From assembly GCA_003671275.1 (NCBI GenBank), contig QWPB01000009.1, positions 1 to 54,898 of the forward strand: DNA of 54,898 nucleotides. Direction: 5' to 3'. Positions 1 to 9,475 of this stretch are shown piece by piece (position 1 is the first letter of the stretch; each line of letters starts with the position of its first letter). Source of the DNA: Planctomycetota bacterium. Lineage in GTDB: Bacteria > Planctomycetota > Planctomycetia > Planctomycetales > Planctomycetaceae. The notes beneath the pieces were generated by a model that worked only from the letters and a program-made list of their open reading frames with translations, was not told the DNA's origin and ran no database searches. Both the position numbers and the translations under genes were made by a program.

Positions 1-1550
1 AGGAATGGGCCGGGGTAACGATGCACATCCAGCACATGCCCTACCGGGAAATCATTCCCGCCCGAGGCACAGTTCACCAGCCGTGACGGGTCGTACTCCA
101 TGGTCCATTTGGTCACAGCCACCGTGTTCGCCTGGCCCCACGCTTCGTTGAATGGGACCCACATCACGATCGACGGGTGATTGTGGAGGGCGTCGATGAT
201 CGCCTTCCACTCCTTGTTGTAATTGTCCATCGACTCCGGCGAGCGGGTCAGCTCCGTGTTGTCATGCCCTCCCACTGGATCCCAGGGGGCATTCACATCG
301 CCGCTGGGCATATCCTGCCACACGAGCAGTCCCAGCTTGTCGCACCAGTAGTACCAGCGGTCCGGCTCGACCTTCACATGCTTGCGGGCCATGTTGTAGC
401 CCAGACGCTTGGTCATCTCGATATCGAACTTCAGGGCCTCATCCGTCGGAGCTGTGTAGAGCCCATCCGGCCACCAGCCCTGATCGAGCGGGCCGAACTG
501 GAAGACAGGTTTGTTGTTCAGGAACAGACGATTAACCCCCTTATCGTCCTTCTGCATCGCGATCTTGCGAATGCCGAAGTAGCTGGTGATCGTGTCGGAA
601 GCGAACTCTCCGACCTTGCGGCCCTCAATCACATCGACCACCCTCGATACCCGCAGCCCGTACAGGTGCGGCTGTTCCGGCGACCAGAGCTTCGGCTCTT
701 TGAGCGGGATATCCAAAGTCACAGTGCCGCGATCCGTAACACCCTCTGCGGTCGCGAAGACCTGCTCCCCATCAAGAACTTCGACCTTGATCTTGGACTT
801 TACCGGGGCCTTGGTCTCCAGCCCGGCTTTGACCTCCACGCGGACGGAGGACTTGTCGACATCGGGCGTGATCTTCAAGCCCTGCACAGCTGCGAGCGGC
901 TCACGCTCAATCCACACCGTCTGCCAGATCCCGCTGACAGGCGTGTACCAGATACCGTTCGGCTTCTGGACCTGCTTACCGCGCGGCTGGTAGCCCTCGT
1001 CGGTGTTGTCGAGCACCCGCACGATCAACTCGTTCTCACCCTGCAGATTCAACTTCGACGAGGGATGGTCGATGTAGAACGAGAACGGGTCGTAGCCTCC
1101 CGTGTGGCGGGCGTACTCGATCGGCTGCCCGTTCAGATAAACCTGACAGCTCCAGTCGACCGCCCCGAAGTGCAGGAGCGTGCGATGGTGCTGCGTCTTC
1201 TCGTTCTGATCAAGCGTGAACTTGCGGCGGTACCACAGGGCTTGCTCCGGTCCCACCGTCTTGCCGACCCCACTCAGGGACGACTCGACCGCAAACGGCA
1301 CGAGGACCTGCCCGTCCCATTTCTGCGGAACGCCCGCCTTGCGATCCGTAATCGCATAGTCCCACAGTCCGTTCAGGCTTTGCCAGTTGTCCCGCTGAAA
1401 CTGGGGCCGCGGGTATTCAGGAAGTGTATTCGCCGGGTCAACGTCCTTGGCCCACCGCGTCAGCAACCGAGGTGCAGCGGGCTTCCACTCCGCAGCCACC
1501 CCGCCGCAGAGTGCCCCCAGCAAAAAACAACCCACAATCAGACACCGCAT
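1..1550 (-). CDS. Glycoside hydrolase family 2 protein (beta-galactosidase/beta-glucuronidase type), C-terminus cut by window edge
   Basis: Leftward frame beginning at the ATG at 1550 and still open at position 1, so about 516 residues are visible and the C-terminus is missing. The N-terminus is a signal peptide (MRCLIVGCFLLGALCGGVAA), pointing to export to the periplasm. The segment QRDNWQSLNGLWDYAI and the following VPFAVESSLSG are the jelly-roll sugar-binding domain typical of GH2 enzymes. Near the window edge the reading MWVPFNEAWGQ contains the Asn-Glu pair that supplies the acid/base glutamate in GH2. The nucleophile region lies outside the window. The family hydrolyses beta-galactosides, glucuronides or mannosides; the substrate cannot be told from this fragment. 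It is divergent from trpB. Confidence 0.9.
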   Translation of the reverse strand, partial: MRCLIVGCFLLGALCGGVAAEWKPAAPRLLTRWAKDVDPANTLPEYPRPQFQRDNWQSLNGLWDYAITDRKAGVPQKWDGQVLVPFAVESSLSGVGKTVGPEQALWYRRKFTLDQNEKTQHHRTLLHFGAVDWSCQVYLNGQPIEYARHTGGYDPFSFYIDHPSSKLNLQGENELIVRVLDNTDEGYQPRGKQVQKPNGIWYTPVSGIWQTVWIEREPLAAVQGLKITPDVDKSSVRVEVKAGLETKAPVKSKIKVEVLDGEQVFATAEGVTDRGTVTLDIPLKEPKLWSPEQPHLYGLRVSRVVDVIEGRKVGEFASDTITSYFGIRKIAMQKDDKGVNRLFLNNKPVFQFGPLDQGWWPDGLYTAPTDEALKFDIEMTKRLGYNMARKHVKVEPDRWYYWCDKLGLLVWQDMPSGDVNAPWDPVGGHDNTELTRSPESMDNYNKEWKAIIDALHNHPSIVMWVPFNEAWGQANTVAVTKWTMEYDPSRLVNCASGGNDFPVGHVLDVHRYPGPF

Positions 1551-1885
1551 GTTCGAACTCCCTGAGAACCGGAAGTCAGTTTACTCGTTCATCGGGCCCT
1601 AAAACAGTTTCGTGAACAGCCCTTTCATGGCGGTGTTGCAAGTTACTCGCCTCACTCTCTGAGGATTGCCACACACACCAACTACTGATCAACTGCACAC
1701 ACGTTCCCCCGCGATGAAATGCGTCCGCACTTCACCCCGTTGCCCCCCTAGATCTCAAAATCGTGGGGTTCCGTTCGACTCCCTTAGCGGGAGTGGCAAT
1801 AATCCTGTTCCCCGAGTCAGACCGGCCACAGCTTGGACGATCAGGTCCGGTGCCCCGTTGTCTGCCACATCACAAGGTCGCTTTC
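1551..1885. other. Gene-free divergent gap between GH2 gene and trpB
   Basis: About 335 bases separate the two divergent starts. The trpB frame stays open upstream to 1763, but that extension does not look like TrpB and is treated as leader. A GTTCGACTCCC string near 1776 resembles a tRNA T-arm but does not fold as one. No convincing promoter or terminator was seen. Confidence 0.4.
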
Positions 1886-3091
1886 ATGCCTGCCGCTACC
1901 AAGAATGTTCCCGATGCCCAGGGTCGCTTTGGGGAGTTCGGTCGTCGGTTCGTTCCTGAGACGTTGATGCACGCTCTGGAAGAACTGACTGCGGAGTACG
2001 AGCGAGCCAAGACTGATCCTGAGTTTCAGCGGGAGCTGGCCGACCTGTATAAACATTACGTTGGGCGTCCCAGCCCGCTGTACTTTGCGGAACGGCTGAC
2101 CGAATACGCGGGCGGGGCGAAGATTTACTTCAAGCGTGAGGACTTGAACCTCACCGGGGCGCACAAGATCAATAACACGCTGGGCCAGGTGCTGCTGACC
2201 AAGCGGATGGGGAAGACCCGCGTGATCGCCGAAACCGGAGCCGGGCAGCACGGCGTGGCGACAGCCACCGCTTGCGCCCGATTTGGTCTGCCCTGCGTGG
2301 TCTATATGGGAGAGGAAGATGTCCGGCGGCAGAAGCTGAATGTCTTCATCATGCGGATGATGGGGGCTGAAGTTCGCCCGGTGACCAGCGGATCACGGAC
2401 CCTCCGGGACGCGATCAACGAGGCGATGCGGGACTGGATGGCCAGCGTGGAAGACACGCATTACATCCTGGGTTCGGTGGTCGGCCCGCACCCATTTCCG
2501 ATGATCGTGCGGGACTTCCAGGCGGTGATTGGCAACGAATGTCGGCAGCAGTGCCTCGATCAACTGGGACGGCTGCCGGACGAGGTAATTGCTTGCGTCG
2601 GCGGCGGCTCGAATTCGGCGGGAATCTTCTACCCGTTTATCGAAGATCGCACCGTGGCCCTGACGGGCGTGGAAGCAGGCGGACGCGGCCCGAACCCCGG
2701 CGATCATGCCAGCCCGCTGTCGTACGGCGTCAAAGGGATCCTCCACGGCAGCTACTCGTATGTCCTGCAAGACGCCGATGGCCAGACGCTGGATGTTCAC
2801 TCGATCTCGGCGGGTCTCGACTACCCCGGCGTCGGTCCCGAGCATAGCTACTGGAAAGACACGGGCCGCGTGACGTACACCGCGATGGAAGACGATGCGG
2901 CCCTTGCGACGTATCAGATCGTGGCCCGCCAGGAAGGGATTCTGCCCGCGATCGAAAGCTCGCACGCCGTGGCTCAGGCGATCGAAAACGCCAAGAAGCG
3001 CTCGCCGAGCGATGTGATCGTCGTCTGTCTGTCGGGACGCGGGGACAAGGATGTGTACGAGGTCGCGCGACTCACGGGGCAGGATATCTAA
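1886..3091 (+). CDS. trpB: Tryptophan synthase beta chain
   Basis: Condenses indole (from the alpha subunit) with L-serine to give L-tryptophan, a PLP enzyme of the cytoplasm. The 401-residue length is normal for TrpB. The PLP lysine is K94 in [14 protein letters not shown], and the glycine-rich phosphate-binding loop [10 protein letters not shown] is present. [14 protein letters not shown] is the conserved catalytic glutamate segment. ATG 1886 was chosen because homology begins there and an AAGG box lies about 10 bases upstream; an in-frame extension back to 1763 has no family likeness. No trpA or other trp gene is adjacent, so the alpha partner must be encoded elsewhere. The sequence looks like the canonical TrpB1 type rather than TrpB2. 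Confidence 0.96.
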   Translation: MPAATKNVPDAQGRFGEFGRRFVPETLMHALEELTAEYERAKTDPEFQRELADLYKHYVGRPSPLYFAERLTEYAGGAKIYFKREDLNLTGAHKINNTLGQVLLTKRMGKTRVIAETGAGQHGVATATACARFGLPCVVYMGEEDVRRQKLNVFIMRMMGAEVRPVTSGSRTLRDAINEAMRDWMASVEDTHYILGSVVGPHPFPMIVRDFQAVIGNECRQQCLDQLGRLPDEVIACVGGGSNSAGIFYPFIEDRTVALTGVEAGGRGPNPGDHASPLSYGVKGILHGSYSYVLQDADGQTLDVHSISAGLDYPGVGPEHSYWKDTGRVTYTAMEDDAALATYQIVARQEGILPAIESSHAVAQAIENAKKRSPSDVIVVCLSGRGDKDVYEVARLTGQDI

Positions 3092-3294
3092 CAGAACACT
3101 GCCCCCGGGGCTTTCGCCCAAGGCAACGGGAGCCCGCCTGGGGTGGGTTCCGGGGGGGGCCAGGGCATCCGCAAATCCGGAGTCAGCCAGCTTCTTCTAT
3201 CCGCACGAAGTCCCGAGCCCGTCATTGATCCATCAATGAACGGAAAAGCCGTAATCCGCAAGCAGCGTCCCCGTAAAGCGAGACAGAGCATCCC

Positions 3295-3561
3295 ATGACA
3301 ACAAAACAGGCGATTCTGTGGTCCCTGGCGACCTTCGGCGGAATGCTCTTTGCGGGCATTCTACTGATAGTACTGTTCATCGACATGAACGGGCCGGGAG
3401 CCAATGCACGGGCCGAAAAACTCGGATCGGCAATGGGGGTACTCTGCCTGATTCCTTCAGCGGTCATCTGGTTTCGCTGGGCCATTGCCTTTCGTCAGGC
3501 AAAAGAACGAGCCGCCCATGGTGCCAAGCGAAAACACAAAACTCCCCAGCTGAAGGAGTAA
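3295..3561 (+). CDS. Small two-helix membrane protein, unknown function
   Basis: An 88-residue protein with two hydrophobic segments (roughly residues 6-29 and 46-67) and a lysine/arginine-rich C-terminal tail that would lie in the cytoplasm by the positive-inside rule. No catalytic motif is visible and I do not recognise the family. It stands alone between trpB and a convergent secreted protein. The clean transmembrane pattern supports it over overlapping frames on either strand. Confidence 0.65.
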   Translation: MTTKQAILWSLATFGGMLFAGILLIVLFIDMNGPGANARAEKLGSAMGVLCLIPSAVIWFRWAIAFRQAKERAAHGAKRKHKTPQLKE

Positions 3562-3707
3562 CCTTGCCCCATGGCAACAACTGAGAACGCTCCCAGAATC
3601 GTCGCCTGACGGAGCCAACCAACAGGCAGGCCCGTGGAACTGGCGATTCGACCATTCACGGTGTCGCGAGAACGACGGATCGACCATCTTTTGCGATGGC
3701 AGGCTGG

Positions 3708-4649
3708 CTACTGCGTAACCGTCACCGGCGGCTTTACGGCCTCCAGTGTCAACGGTTCCCCGGTGATTTCACCCTGGCGACGTTTTTCGTCGATGTAGGT
3801 CTGAGCGGTCACCTGTAGCAGCGAGTCCGATCGCCCGGCCATGATCCCATCCAGCTTCCCGGCCATCTGCTCGATCCACCCCGGCTGCTGCGTCATTGCC
3901 AACTGCATCATGCGAAGAAAGAGCGTGATTTCCTCGAAGTTGCGGTCGGTAATTTTGTTACTGACGGGAGTGAGGGCCTTGGCGACAGTTTCAACGGTCT
4001 GAGACGGAAACGAGACAAACAGATCGGCCTGATGCGTGACGTACTGTGCCCCGGCCTCATCCAGTTCAAAGTGAGTGGTCACATGCAGCAGGGCTCGGGA
4101 CTGGATCGGTTTGGCCAGCACCGGGCTCTTGAACATCCCGTCGCATTGCACCACACACCCGGTCTGAGACCGATGCAGAAATTGAATCACTCCGACAGTA
4201 CCATCCTTGGCATCCGCTTCGTATTCGTATTCTCCCGTTTGAAACATGTCGAGCTTTGAGACCCCCATCGCCCGCCACAAACTGACAGCCACATCCGGAT
4301 GATCGGCAAAGAAACGATAGGCCCGGTGGTCGATCTGGCAGCGAATCGTGGGGAGCCGCCGATACATACTGGCGGATGTCGCAATCGCCTGGGCCGTTTG
4401 CCGCTGGGCCGGTGCAATCTGTTCGAATGGAATAACGCGAAAGGCTTCGTCCCGGGTCTTTTTGACGGATGTCCCGGGATTGACGGTCTGCACCTGCAAT
4501 TCGTTCGCAGGCTTTTTCCCGGCGACGAGTTGCAACGACAGAGTGTCGGATTCTTGAGACCATCCGCTCGCGGGCCAGCAGCCCAAGATCACGCCGAGCA
4601 GGAGCCCCCAGCTCCCGCTCAGCGCGGTTCGCCCCCGGCCTGATAACAT
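3708..4649 (-). CDS. Secreted protein of unknown function
   Basis: A 313-residue protein with an N-terminal hydrophobic stretch (about residues 13-31, SGSWGLLLGVILGCWPASGW) that reads as a signal peptide ending near SQES, so export is likely. The mature part is soluble-looking mixed alpha/beta with two cysteines in the middle (GCVVQCDG), which could form a disulfide. No enzyme motif was recognised. It lies downstream of the SH3-domain gene on the same strand with a 256-base gap, so a shared transcript is possible but not shown. Confidence 0.7.
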   Translation of the reverse strand: MLSGRGRTALSGSWGLLLGVILGCWPASGWSQESDTLSLQLVAGKKPANELQVQTVNPGTSVKKTRDEAFRVIPFEQIAPAQRQTAQAIATSASMYRRLPTIRCQIDHRAYRFFADHPDVAVSLWRAMGVSKLDMFQTGEYEYEADAKDGTVGVIQFLHRSQTGCVVQCDGMFKSPVLAKPIQSRALLHVTTHFELDEAGAQYVTHQADLFVSFPSQTVETVAKALTPVSNKITDRNFEEITLFLRMMQLAMTQQPGWIEQMAGKLDGIMAGRSDSLLQVTAQTYIDEKRRQGEITGEPLTLEAVKPPVTVTQ

Positions 4650-4905
4650 GACAATCCCCCCGGCCCGACCGGCGAGCCGAGTGCCCGCATCCCCCCTACG
4701 ATCGTTCCTTGCGGATTAATCGGCAAAGTCAATGGCAGTTCGTCAGAGAAAGTTTTCAGAGGAGACACGGCGGCATTTCCTGCCGCTCCTCATCATTTCG
4801 CTAAGGACAAAACAAGGATGCCCCCACGGAAAACCCCCCATTCGCCGGAGCGGACAGGGTGTTGACGGAGAGCGGGGGGCGCGGCCTCGCCGGGCATTTG
4901 GCGGG

Positions 4906-6405
4906 CTATTTCTGCAACTGGACGGGCATCATGCGCGTAATCTTCAGCAAGTCGGTCCGCAATTGAGGATCAAACTTGCGATCCCCGACAAAGCCCATCG
5001 CCTGACCCACGGCGGATTCCAATTCCGCAGGTGCCCCTTGGAGCACAGCCAACACTTTACCTTGCGGAGACACCAGGCCGTAACGCGCTGGCTGCCCGGT
5101 GGCGGTCAACTTACGAACAATCCCGGCCCCCACCAGGGGAGCCTCGGCGGCAGGCATCGGAGCAGGCGCCATGGACGGTACCGGAGTGGGCTGCCTGGGT
5201 GCTGAGAACTCACCGGCCAGTTCGGGGGTCGACTCAGGAACTCCTGTGGATAATGTGGGTTCGAGCAGCGGCTCGGGGCCGTTCAGTTCCACGGGCAAGG
5301 CCGTAGGGTCGACGACATCACTGGAACCCACGGCCCCTTCGGCGTCCAGCGATCCGGGCTCGCCCAGTTGGACCTGCGTCAGCATTTCCGCCGCAGCCAC
5401 CTGCCCCTGTGTCGCCAATTGTTGATCACGTTCGTTGGTTTGCGATGTCAGCTGAATAAAACTGCGATACTCCACGCTCAGCTCTCGGTGCGACTCCAGC
5501 CCCACCACTCGCTGTTCGATCGATTTGGACAGCTGCGGAGCGACCTCCGCCAGCCCCTTGTAGGCCCGAATCAGTTCATCGATATCCCACTGAGCGGGTT
5601 CCAGTTCCATCATGGAGTTGTAACGACTATCAATTTCTCGCAAGGCAGCCCGGGGGTCATCGGAAGCGATCGATCGGGGTGTGGTCGTCCGCACGACGGT
5701 GTCGCTTGAAAGTTCGGCCGTTTGACGCGATTCGCGTTGAAGTGAAGGCAGCGGTTCACGGGCCACCGGATCTGCCTCGATCGTCACTGCGGGCGGACGC
5801 CGCGTCTGAAGAGACGCTGGCACATCCTCTTCTACCGGGTCGACCGTGGCCAGAGGATTGGCATACGGATCAGCAATCGTCTCCTGTCGCAACGTGGCAT
5901 CGCGCGGGACCAGAAAATCGCCTTTCACCCAGCGGAATTCGCGGGCGGTGGGAGCAATCCGCAACATGTCGATCGCCCCAGTGGTGGTCGTCCACTGGTC
6001 TTCGCTGAGAATGGCGACGGCGTCCCCATGTGCCAGAACTCGCCCCCGCACCGAATGCGCGTCTTCAACTTCACTACCGACCCAGACAGCGGCCCCTTCC
6101 ACACCGGCACTGGTCAGGTCGACCACTCCAGAACCAGCCGCCTCGATCCGGACCTGATCGGCCCGAATCCAGCTGTAGCTCCCCTCGGGAGGGGCAATCA
6201 TGTACCAGCCACCCGGATCGTGCCGGTGAACGATGACCACGGCATTCTGAGGCAACTGACTGGTCGCGTAGAAATTCTTTCCGGGGCCACTCCGAACGGG
6301 CACGGCGTCTGTTTTGACAACTGCCTCATACGGGAACCGTCGAATTTCCGCTTGGACAATCGCCGTCGAGAACAGACAGGCCAACACCATGAGCAGACGC
6401 CGCAT
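4906..6405 (-). CDS. Secreted SH3-domain protein
   Basis: A 499-residue protein starting at ATG 6405, followed by a signal peptide (MRRLLMVLACLFSTAIVQA). The frame is open further upstream, but that extension lacks protein character. Residues about 30-90 form a bacterial SH3-like domain (AVPVRSGPGKNFYATSQL, then GGWYMIAPPEGSYSWIR). A second SH3-like segment follows around residues 100-165. The centre and C-terminus are long and rich in Pro, Glu, Ala and Ser, with predicted helices. Such domains often bind cell-wall or envelope components; the partner is unknown. It diverges from the L25 gene. Confidence 0.8.
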   Translation of the reverse strand: MRRLLMVLACLFSTAIVQAEIRRFPYEAVVKTDAVPVRSGPGKNFYATSQLPQNAVVIVHRHDPGGWYMIAPPEGSYSWIRADQVRIEAAGSGVVDLTSAGVEGAAVWVGSEVEDAHSVRGRVLAHGDAVAILSEDQWTTTTGAIDMLRIAPTAREFRWVKGDFLVPRDATLRQETIADPYANPLATVDPVEEDVPASLQTRRPPAVTIEADPVAREPLPSLQRESRQTAELSSDTVVRTTTPRSIASDDPRAALREIDSRYNSMMELEPAQWDIDELIRAYKGLAEVAPQLSKSIEQRVVGLESHRELSVEYRSFIQLTSQTNERDQQLATQGQVAAAEMLTQVQLGEPGSLDAEGAVGSSDVVDPTALPVELNGPEPLLEPTLSTGVPESTPELAGEFSAPRQPTPVPSMAPAPMPAAEAPLVGAGIVRKLTATGQPARYGLVSPQGKVLAVLQGAPAELESAVGQAMGFVGDRKFDPQLRTDLLKITRMMPVQLQK

Positions 6406-6879
6406 GATTAAATCCGGAGATTGGATGAGTGGGAGTGGAGAGCTGTTACCGGGAGAACCGGCGAACTCATCCCAAGGTAGGACACAGAATGGGGACGGAT
6501 TCGTACCTGAAACCTGAAAACGACTCAAGATCGACTCGACCGATGCCGAAGCGTTGGGACACTTCAATCTTTCGGGAAGCGACGGCCCCCCAATGAGCGT
6601 ATCGCTGTATTTCATTTCATAATAACGCATTACCAAAAACCATCGACAACCGTTCCACATCAACCACGTCTAAGAATCGCTACCGGGAAATCGCTGACAC
6701 GGGCCGTAATCGCCCACTGCGCGGCCCGCGTGGTCTCCGCGTGATGCGAGATTTTCTGCCAAGTTGCGTTCTACAGGCCGGTCCGATACGATTCTCCGCT
6801 TCCTTTTCCGCTGGCCCTTGGGGCGCGGGCGGGTTCACAGTCAGTATGGCAGCAAGTCGCTGCTGATCGGGATGATGTC
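6406..6879. other. Divergent gap between SH3-protein gene and L25 gene
   Basis: 474 bases without a supported gene. A local AT-rich patch at about 6608-6645 could carry the leftward promoter (a TATTAT box read on the minus strand). The rightward promoter candidate is listed separately at 6764-6792. Confidence 0.4.
6764..6792 (+). promoter_or_regulatory. Candidate sigma70-type promoter for L25 gene
   Basis: TTGCGT at 6764-6769 and TACGAT at 6787-6792 are separated by 17 bases, about 88 bases before the L25 start codon. Spacing is optimal but both boxes deviate from consensus, so this is a sequence match only. Confidence 0.4.
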
Positions 6880-7521
6880 ATGGCCAACGCGACAAAGATT
6901 CAGGCACAAGAGCGGACCGAAAAGGGAACCCGGGCTGCGGTTCGTCTCCGTTGTGAGGGACTGGTTCCAGCCAACCTTTACGGCCACGGCCAAGCATCGC
7001 AAATGATTGCTGTTTCGGAAGATGTAGTGAACCCGCTGATCCGCAGCGGCCACAAGCTGGTCGAAATCACATGCGGAGGCAAGGTCGAAACGGCTCTCGT
7101 CCGCGAAGTGCAGTGGAATTCGGTCGACCGCGTTATTACGCATGTTGACTTCATGCGAATCGATGTGAACGAGCGCGTGGATGTCATCGTCCCCGTCGTC
7201 CTGAAAGGCACCGCTCCCGGCGTTATCGGAGCCGGTGTTCTGGAACAGCCCGTTCACACCTTGCACATCGAAGCCTCCGCTGCCGACGTGCCCGACTCGA
7301 TCGTCATCAAGATCGATCAGCTCCAACTCGGACAGTCCATCCACGTGCGGGATCTCACCGATCTACCTTCCGGCGTCACCGTGAAGGCTCCCGGTGACCT
7401 GGTGATCGTCCACATCGTCGTTCCCCGCTCCCAGGAAGCACCGGTTGCAGAGCCGAACGCCGCACCGGTTCAGCCAGAACTGGTTGCCAAGAAGAAGAAG
7501 GAAGACGAAGCTGCGAAGTAA
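6880..7521 (+). CDS. rplY: 50S ribosomal protein L25 (TL5/CTC form)
   Basis: Binds 5S rRNA in the large ribosomal subunit. The 213-residue protein is the long two-domain form: an N-terminal 5S-binding beta-barrel (residues about 4-92, with RTEKGTRAAVRLRCEGLVPA and FMRIDVNERVDV) and a C-terminal TL5/CTC beta domain to about residue 185 (APGVIGAGVLEQPVHTLHIEA). The tail is lysine and acidic rich (KKKKEDEAAK), common in this family. It is monocistronic here, followed by a large hairpin at 7552-7603. In many bacteria the gene is next to pth; that neighbour is absent. Confidence 0.95.
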   Translation: MANATKIQAQERTEKGTRAAVRLRCEGLVPANLYGHGQASQMIAVSEDVVNPLIRSGHKLVEITCGGKVETALVREVQWNSVDRVITHVDFMRIDVNERVDVIVPVVLKGTAPGVIGAGVLEQPVHTLHIEASAADVPDSIVIKIDQLQLGQSIHVRDLTDLPSGVTVKAPGDLVIVHIVVPRSQEAPVAEPNAAPVQPELVAKKKKEDEAAK

Positions 7522-7551
7522 GCTCGCGGCTGCGACAGATCGTACAACCGG

Positions 7552-7606
7552 CGAGCCGAGAGGCGTCAGCCCTCGAACCCGAGGGATGGTGCTTCTCGGC
7601 TCGTTT
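7552..7606 (+). terminator. Hairpin after L25 gene, possible terminator or palindromic repeat
   Basis: CGAGCCGAGA (7552-7561) pairs perfectly with TCTCGGCTCG (7594-7603), and an inner CCCTCG/CGAGGG pair nests inside; TTT follows. The U-run is short, so it may instead be a dispersed palindromic element that also ends transcription. Confidence 0.5.
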
Positions 7607-7650
7607 GCATGAATTTCTCCGCCTGAGTTTCCCCTCTGACCGTAGCCTGA

Positions 7651-8760
7651 ATGAAGAGCAATCACATGCCTCGCTGGTTTCTGGGATTGACTCTGTGGAT
7701 CGCCTCGGCAGTCGCAGTGCATGGGCAAGATGTGGTTACCCTGCTGGGCACTGGCAAGGACGGTTTCGCGGGGGATGGCGGTCCCGCACTTCAGGCCCAG
7801 TGCGGCAGCCCGTTCGGCCTGGTTATTGGACCTGACAAAGCGGTTTATGTGTGTGAAACCACTGCACACACGATCCGCCGGATCGATCCCGAGACGAAGC
7901 TCGCGACAACCGTGGTGGGCATCCCCGGCCAAGCGGGGTACTCAGGCGATGGCGGCCTCGCCACAAAAGCACTTTGCCATGAACCTTACGAGTTGCGATT
8001 TGATACTGCAGGACACTTATTCTTTGTGGATATGCGGGCCCACGTGGTTCGCCGGGTCGACGCGAAAACGGGGCTGATCACGACCGTCGCCGGAACGGGA
8101 ACTGCCGGATTCAGTGGTGATGGCGGCCCCGCGAACATGGCCCGACTAAAAGAACCGCACTCGATCGTACTGGACAACCAAGGGGGGCTCCTGATCTGCG
8201 ATATCAAGAATCACCGCGTCCGACGTGTCGATCTGAAATCAGGGCAGATGGAAACCTTTGCGGGCACCGGAACCCAGGGGTTGACGCCTGACGGAGCAGC
8301 CTTGTCCGGGACACCGCTCAATGGGCCGCGGGCTCTGGAAATCGAACCATCCGGAAACTTGTTGCTGGCCCTGCGTGAAGGGAACGCCCTGTACCGCATC
8401 CATCGCGAACAGGGCACCCTGCAACACTTGGCGGGCACCGGCAAGCCGGGTTACTCCGGCGATGGCGGGCCGGCGCGTCTCGCCAAACTGGCAGGCCCCA
8501 AGGGAGTCGCTCTGGCCTCCAATGGTGACATTTACCTCGCCGACACCGAGAGCCACACCATCCGCGCCGTGCGTTCGGCCACGGGGATTATCGAAACCGT
8601 GATTGGCGATGGCCAAGCAGGAGATGGCCCTGATGGGAATCCCCGGAAATGCCGACTCAATCGCCCGCATGGGGTGTTCGTGGATGCTTTGGGCAATGTT
8701 TATGTCGGTGACAGTAACAACCACAAAGTCCGGATGCTGCGGGCGGCGTCCCCTCACTGA
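7651..8760 (+). CDS. Secreted NHL-repeat beta-propeller protein
   Basis: A 369-residue exported protein: signal peptide MPRWFLGLTLWIASAVAVHG, then tandem NHL-type blades. The blade hallmark GDGGPA or a variant recurs (FAGDGGPA, YSGDGGLA, FSGDGGPA, YSGDGGPA), each followed by a segment such as YVCETTAHTIRRID. About six blades fit the length. NHL propellers are scaffolds for binding protein, RNA or ligands; no catalytic role can be read. Two starts are possible, ATG 7651 and ATG 7666; the latter has GAAGAG seven bases upstream. A paralogue lies at 40657-41751 on the other strand. Confidence 0.85.
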   Translation: MKSNHMPRWFLGLTLWIASAVAVHGQDVVTLLGTGKDGFAGDGGPALQAQCGSPFGLVIGPDKAVYVCETTAHTIRRIDPETKLATTVVGIPGQAGYSGDGGLATKALCHEPYELRFDTAGHLFFVDMRAHVVRRVDAKTGLITTVAGTGTAGFSGDGGPANMARLKEPHSIVLDNQGGLLICDIKNHRVRRVDLKSGQMETFAGTGTQGLTPDGAALSGTPLNGPRALEIEPSGNLLLALREGNALYRIHREQGTLQHLAGTGKPGYSGDGGPARLAKLAGPKGVALASNGDIYLADTESHTIRAVRSATGIIETVIGDGQAGDGPDGNPRKCRLNRPHGVFVDALGNVYVGDSNNHKVRMLRAASPH

Positions 8761-9042
8761 GGCGCCCCGTGAGTCAGTGTCGTGGAAACCCCGTCCGCAA
8801 GTGGCAGCGTGCCGGATCGCACTCAGGATCCATCCACGCTGGCGAATCAGTTAGCAGCGTGCTACGCTCGGTTCAGTCAAGGCGGGGTTTCATGCTTCGC
8901 CGCAACGTGTGAATGCCTGTTCTGGCCAGGGTGTGGTTTTTCGATGCAATCTCTGCGTTGAGCCAGACCATTGACGGAACGTCGTTTTTCATCGGGGCAT
9001 CACACAGATTCATCTCCTGTTTCTCGTGTGGGAAGAGTTGGC

Positions 9043-9246
9043 ATGCAGCGGGGTACGATCAAGAAGATTGTGGCTGACAAGGGATTCGGCTTCATCGCAG
9101 GACAAGAACGCGGTAAGGATCTGTTCTTTCACGTCTCTGCAGTTCAGGAAACCACTTTCGACGCACTGACCGAAGGTCAGTCCATCGAATACGAAGAGGA
9201 AATGGGGCCCAAGGGTGCTCGGGCGTCAATGGTCCGGCCGGCATAA
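9043..9246 (+). CDS. Cold-shock domain protein (Csp family)
   Basis: A 67-residue single-domain OB-fold protein that binds single-stranded nucleic acid and acts as an RNA chaperone. RNP1 is KGFGFI (residues about 13-18) and RNP2 is LFFHVS. ATG 9043 is preceded by GGAAGAG with good spacing; an upstream in-frame start at 8971 would add a non-homologous extension. The gene is preceded by more than 250 gene-free bases, compatible with the long structured leader usual for csp transcripts, and is followed by the hairpin at 9263-9307. Confidence 0.93.
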   Translation: MQRGTIKKIVADKGFGFIAGQERGKDLFFHVSAVQETTFDALTEGQSIEYEEEMGPKGARASMVRPA

Positions 9247-9262
9247 GCCCTCTGAGGAAAAT

Positions 9263-9307
9263 CGTGTCTCCCCTCAGGGCAGCCCGGCGGTCCTGGGGGG
9301 AGACACG
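9263..9307 (+). promoter_or_regulatory. Long hairpin between csp and rsfS
   Basis: CGTGTCTCCCC (9263-9273) is perfectly complementary to GGGGAGACACG (9297-9307), an 11-bp stem with a 23-base loop. No T-run follows, so it is not a standard intrinsic terminator; it may stabilise or attenuate the csp message. Confidence 0.45.
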
Positions 9308-9475
9308 TATAGCGGGATGCGCCCCAATTCGCGGGGCAAGCTTCTGTTTCCCGGAATCTGAGTCGAACCGTTCGCTTTGGCCGCGCCAGAGCTGCTGCGG
9401 AGCGATACACTGGGACGCAGCTGGTCCTTTGTTGCTTGAAGGATCGACATCCACTCTCCTAGCCCTGCTCTGCCG

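Noticed and set aside
177-1565. Long rightward open frame of 462 codons
   Set aside because: It is antisense to the GH2 gene, which has signal peptide and catalytic motifs; the plus frame gives no recognisable protein.
1740-1800. tRNA-like T-arm word GTTCGACTCC near a CTCAAAATC stretch
   Set aside because: The flanking bases do not pair as a T-stem and no acceptor or D-arm can be drawn; at most a chance match or very old remnant.
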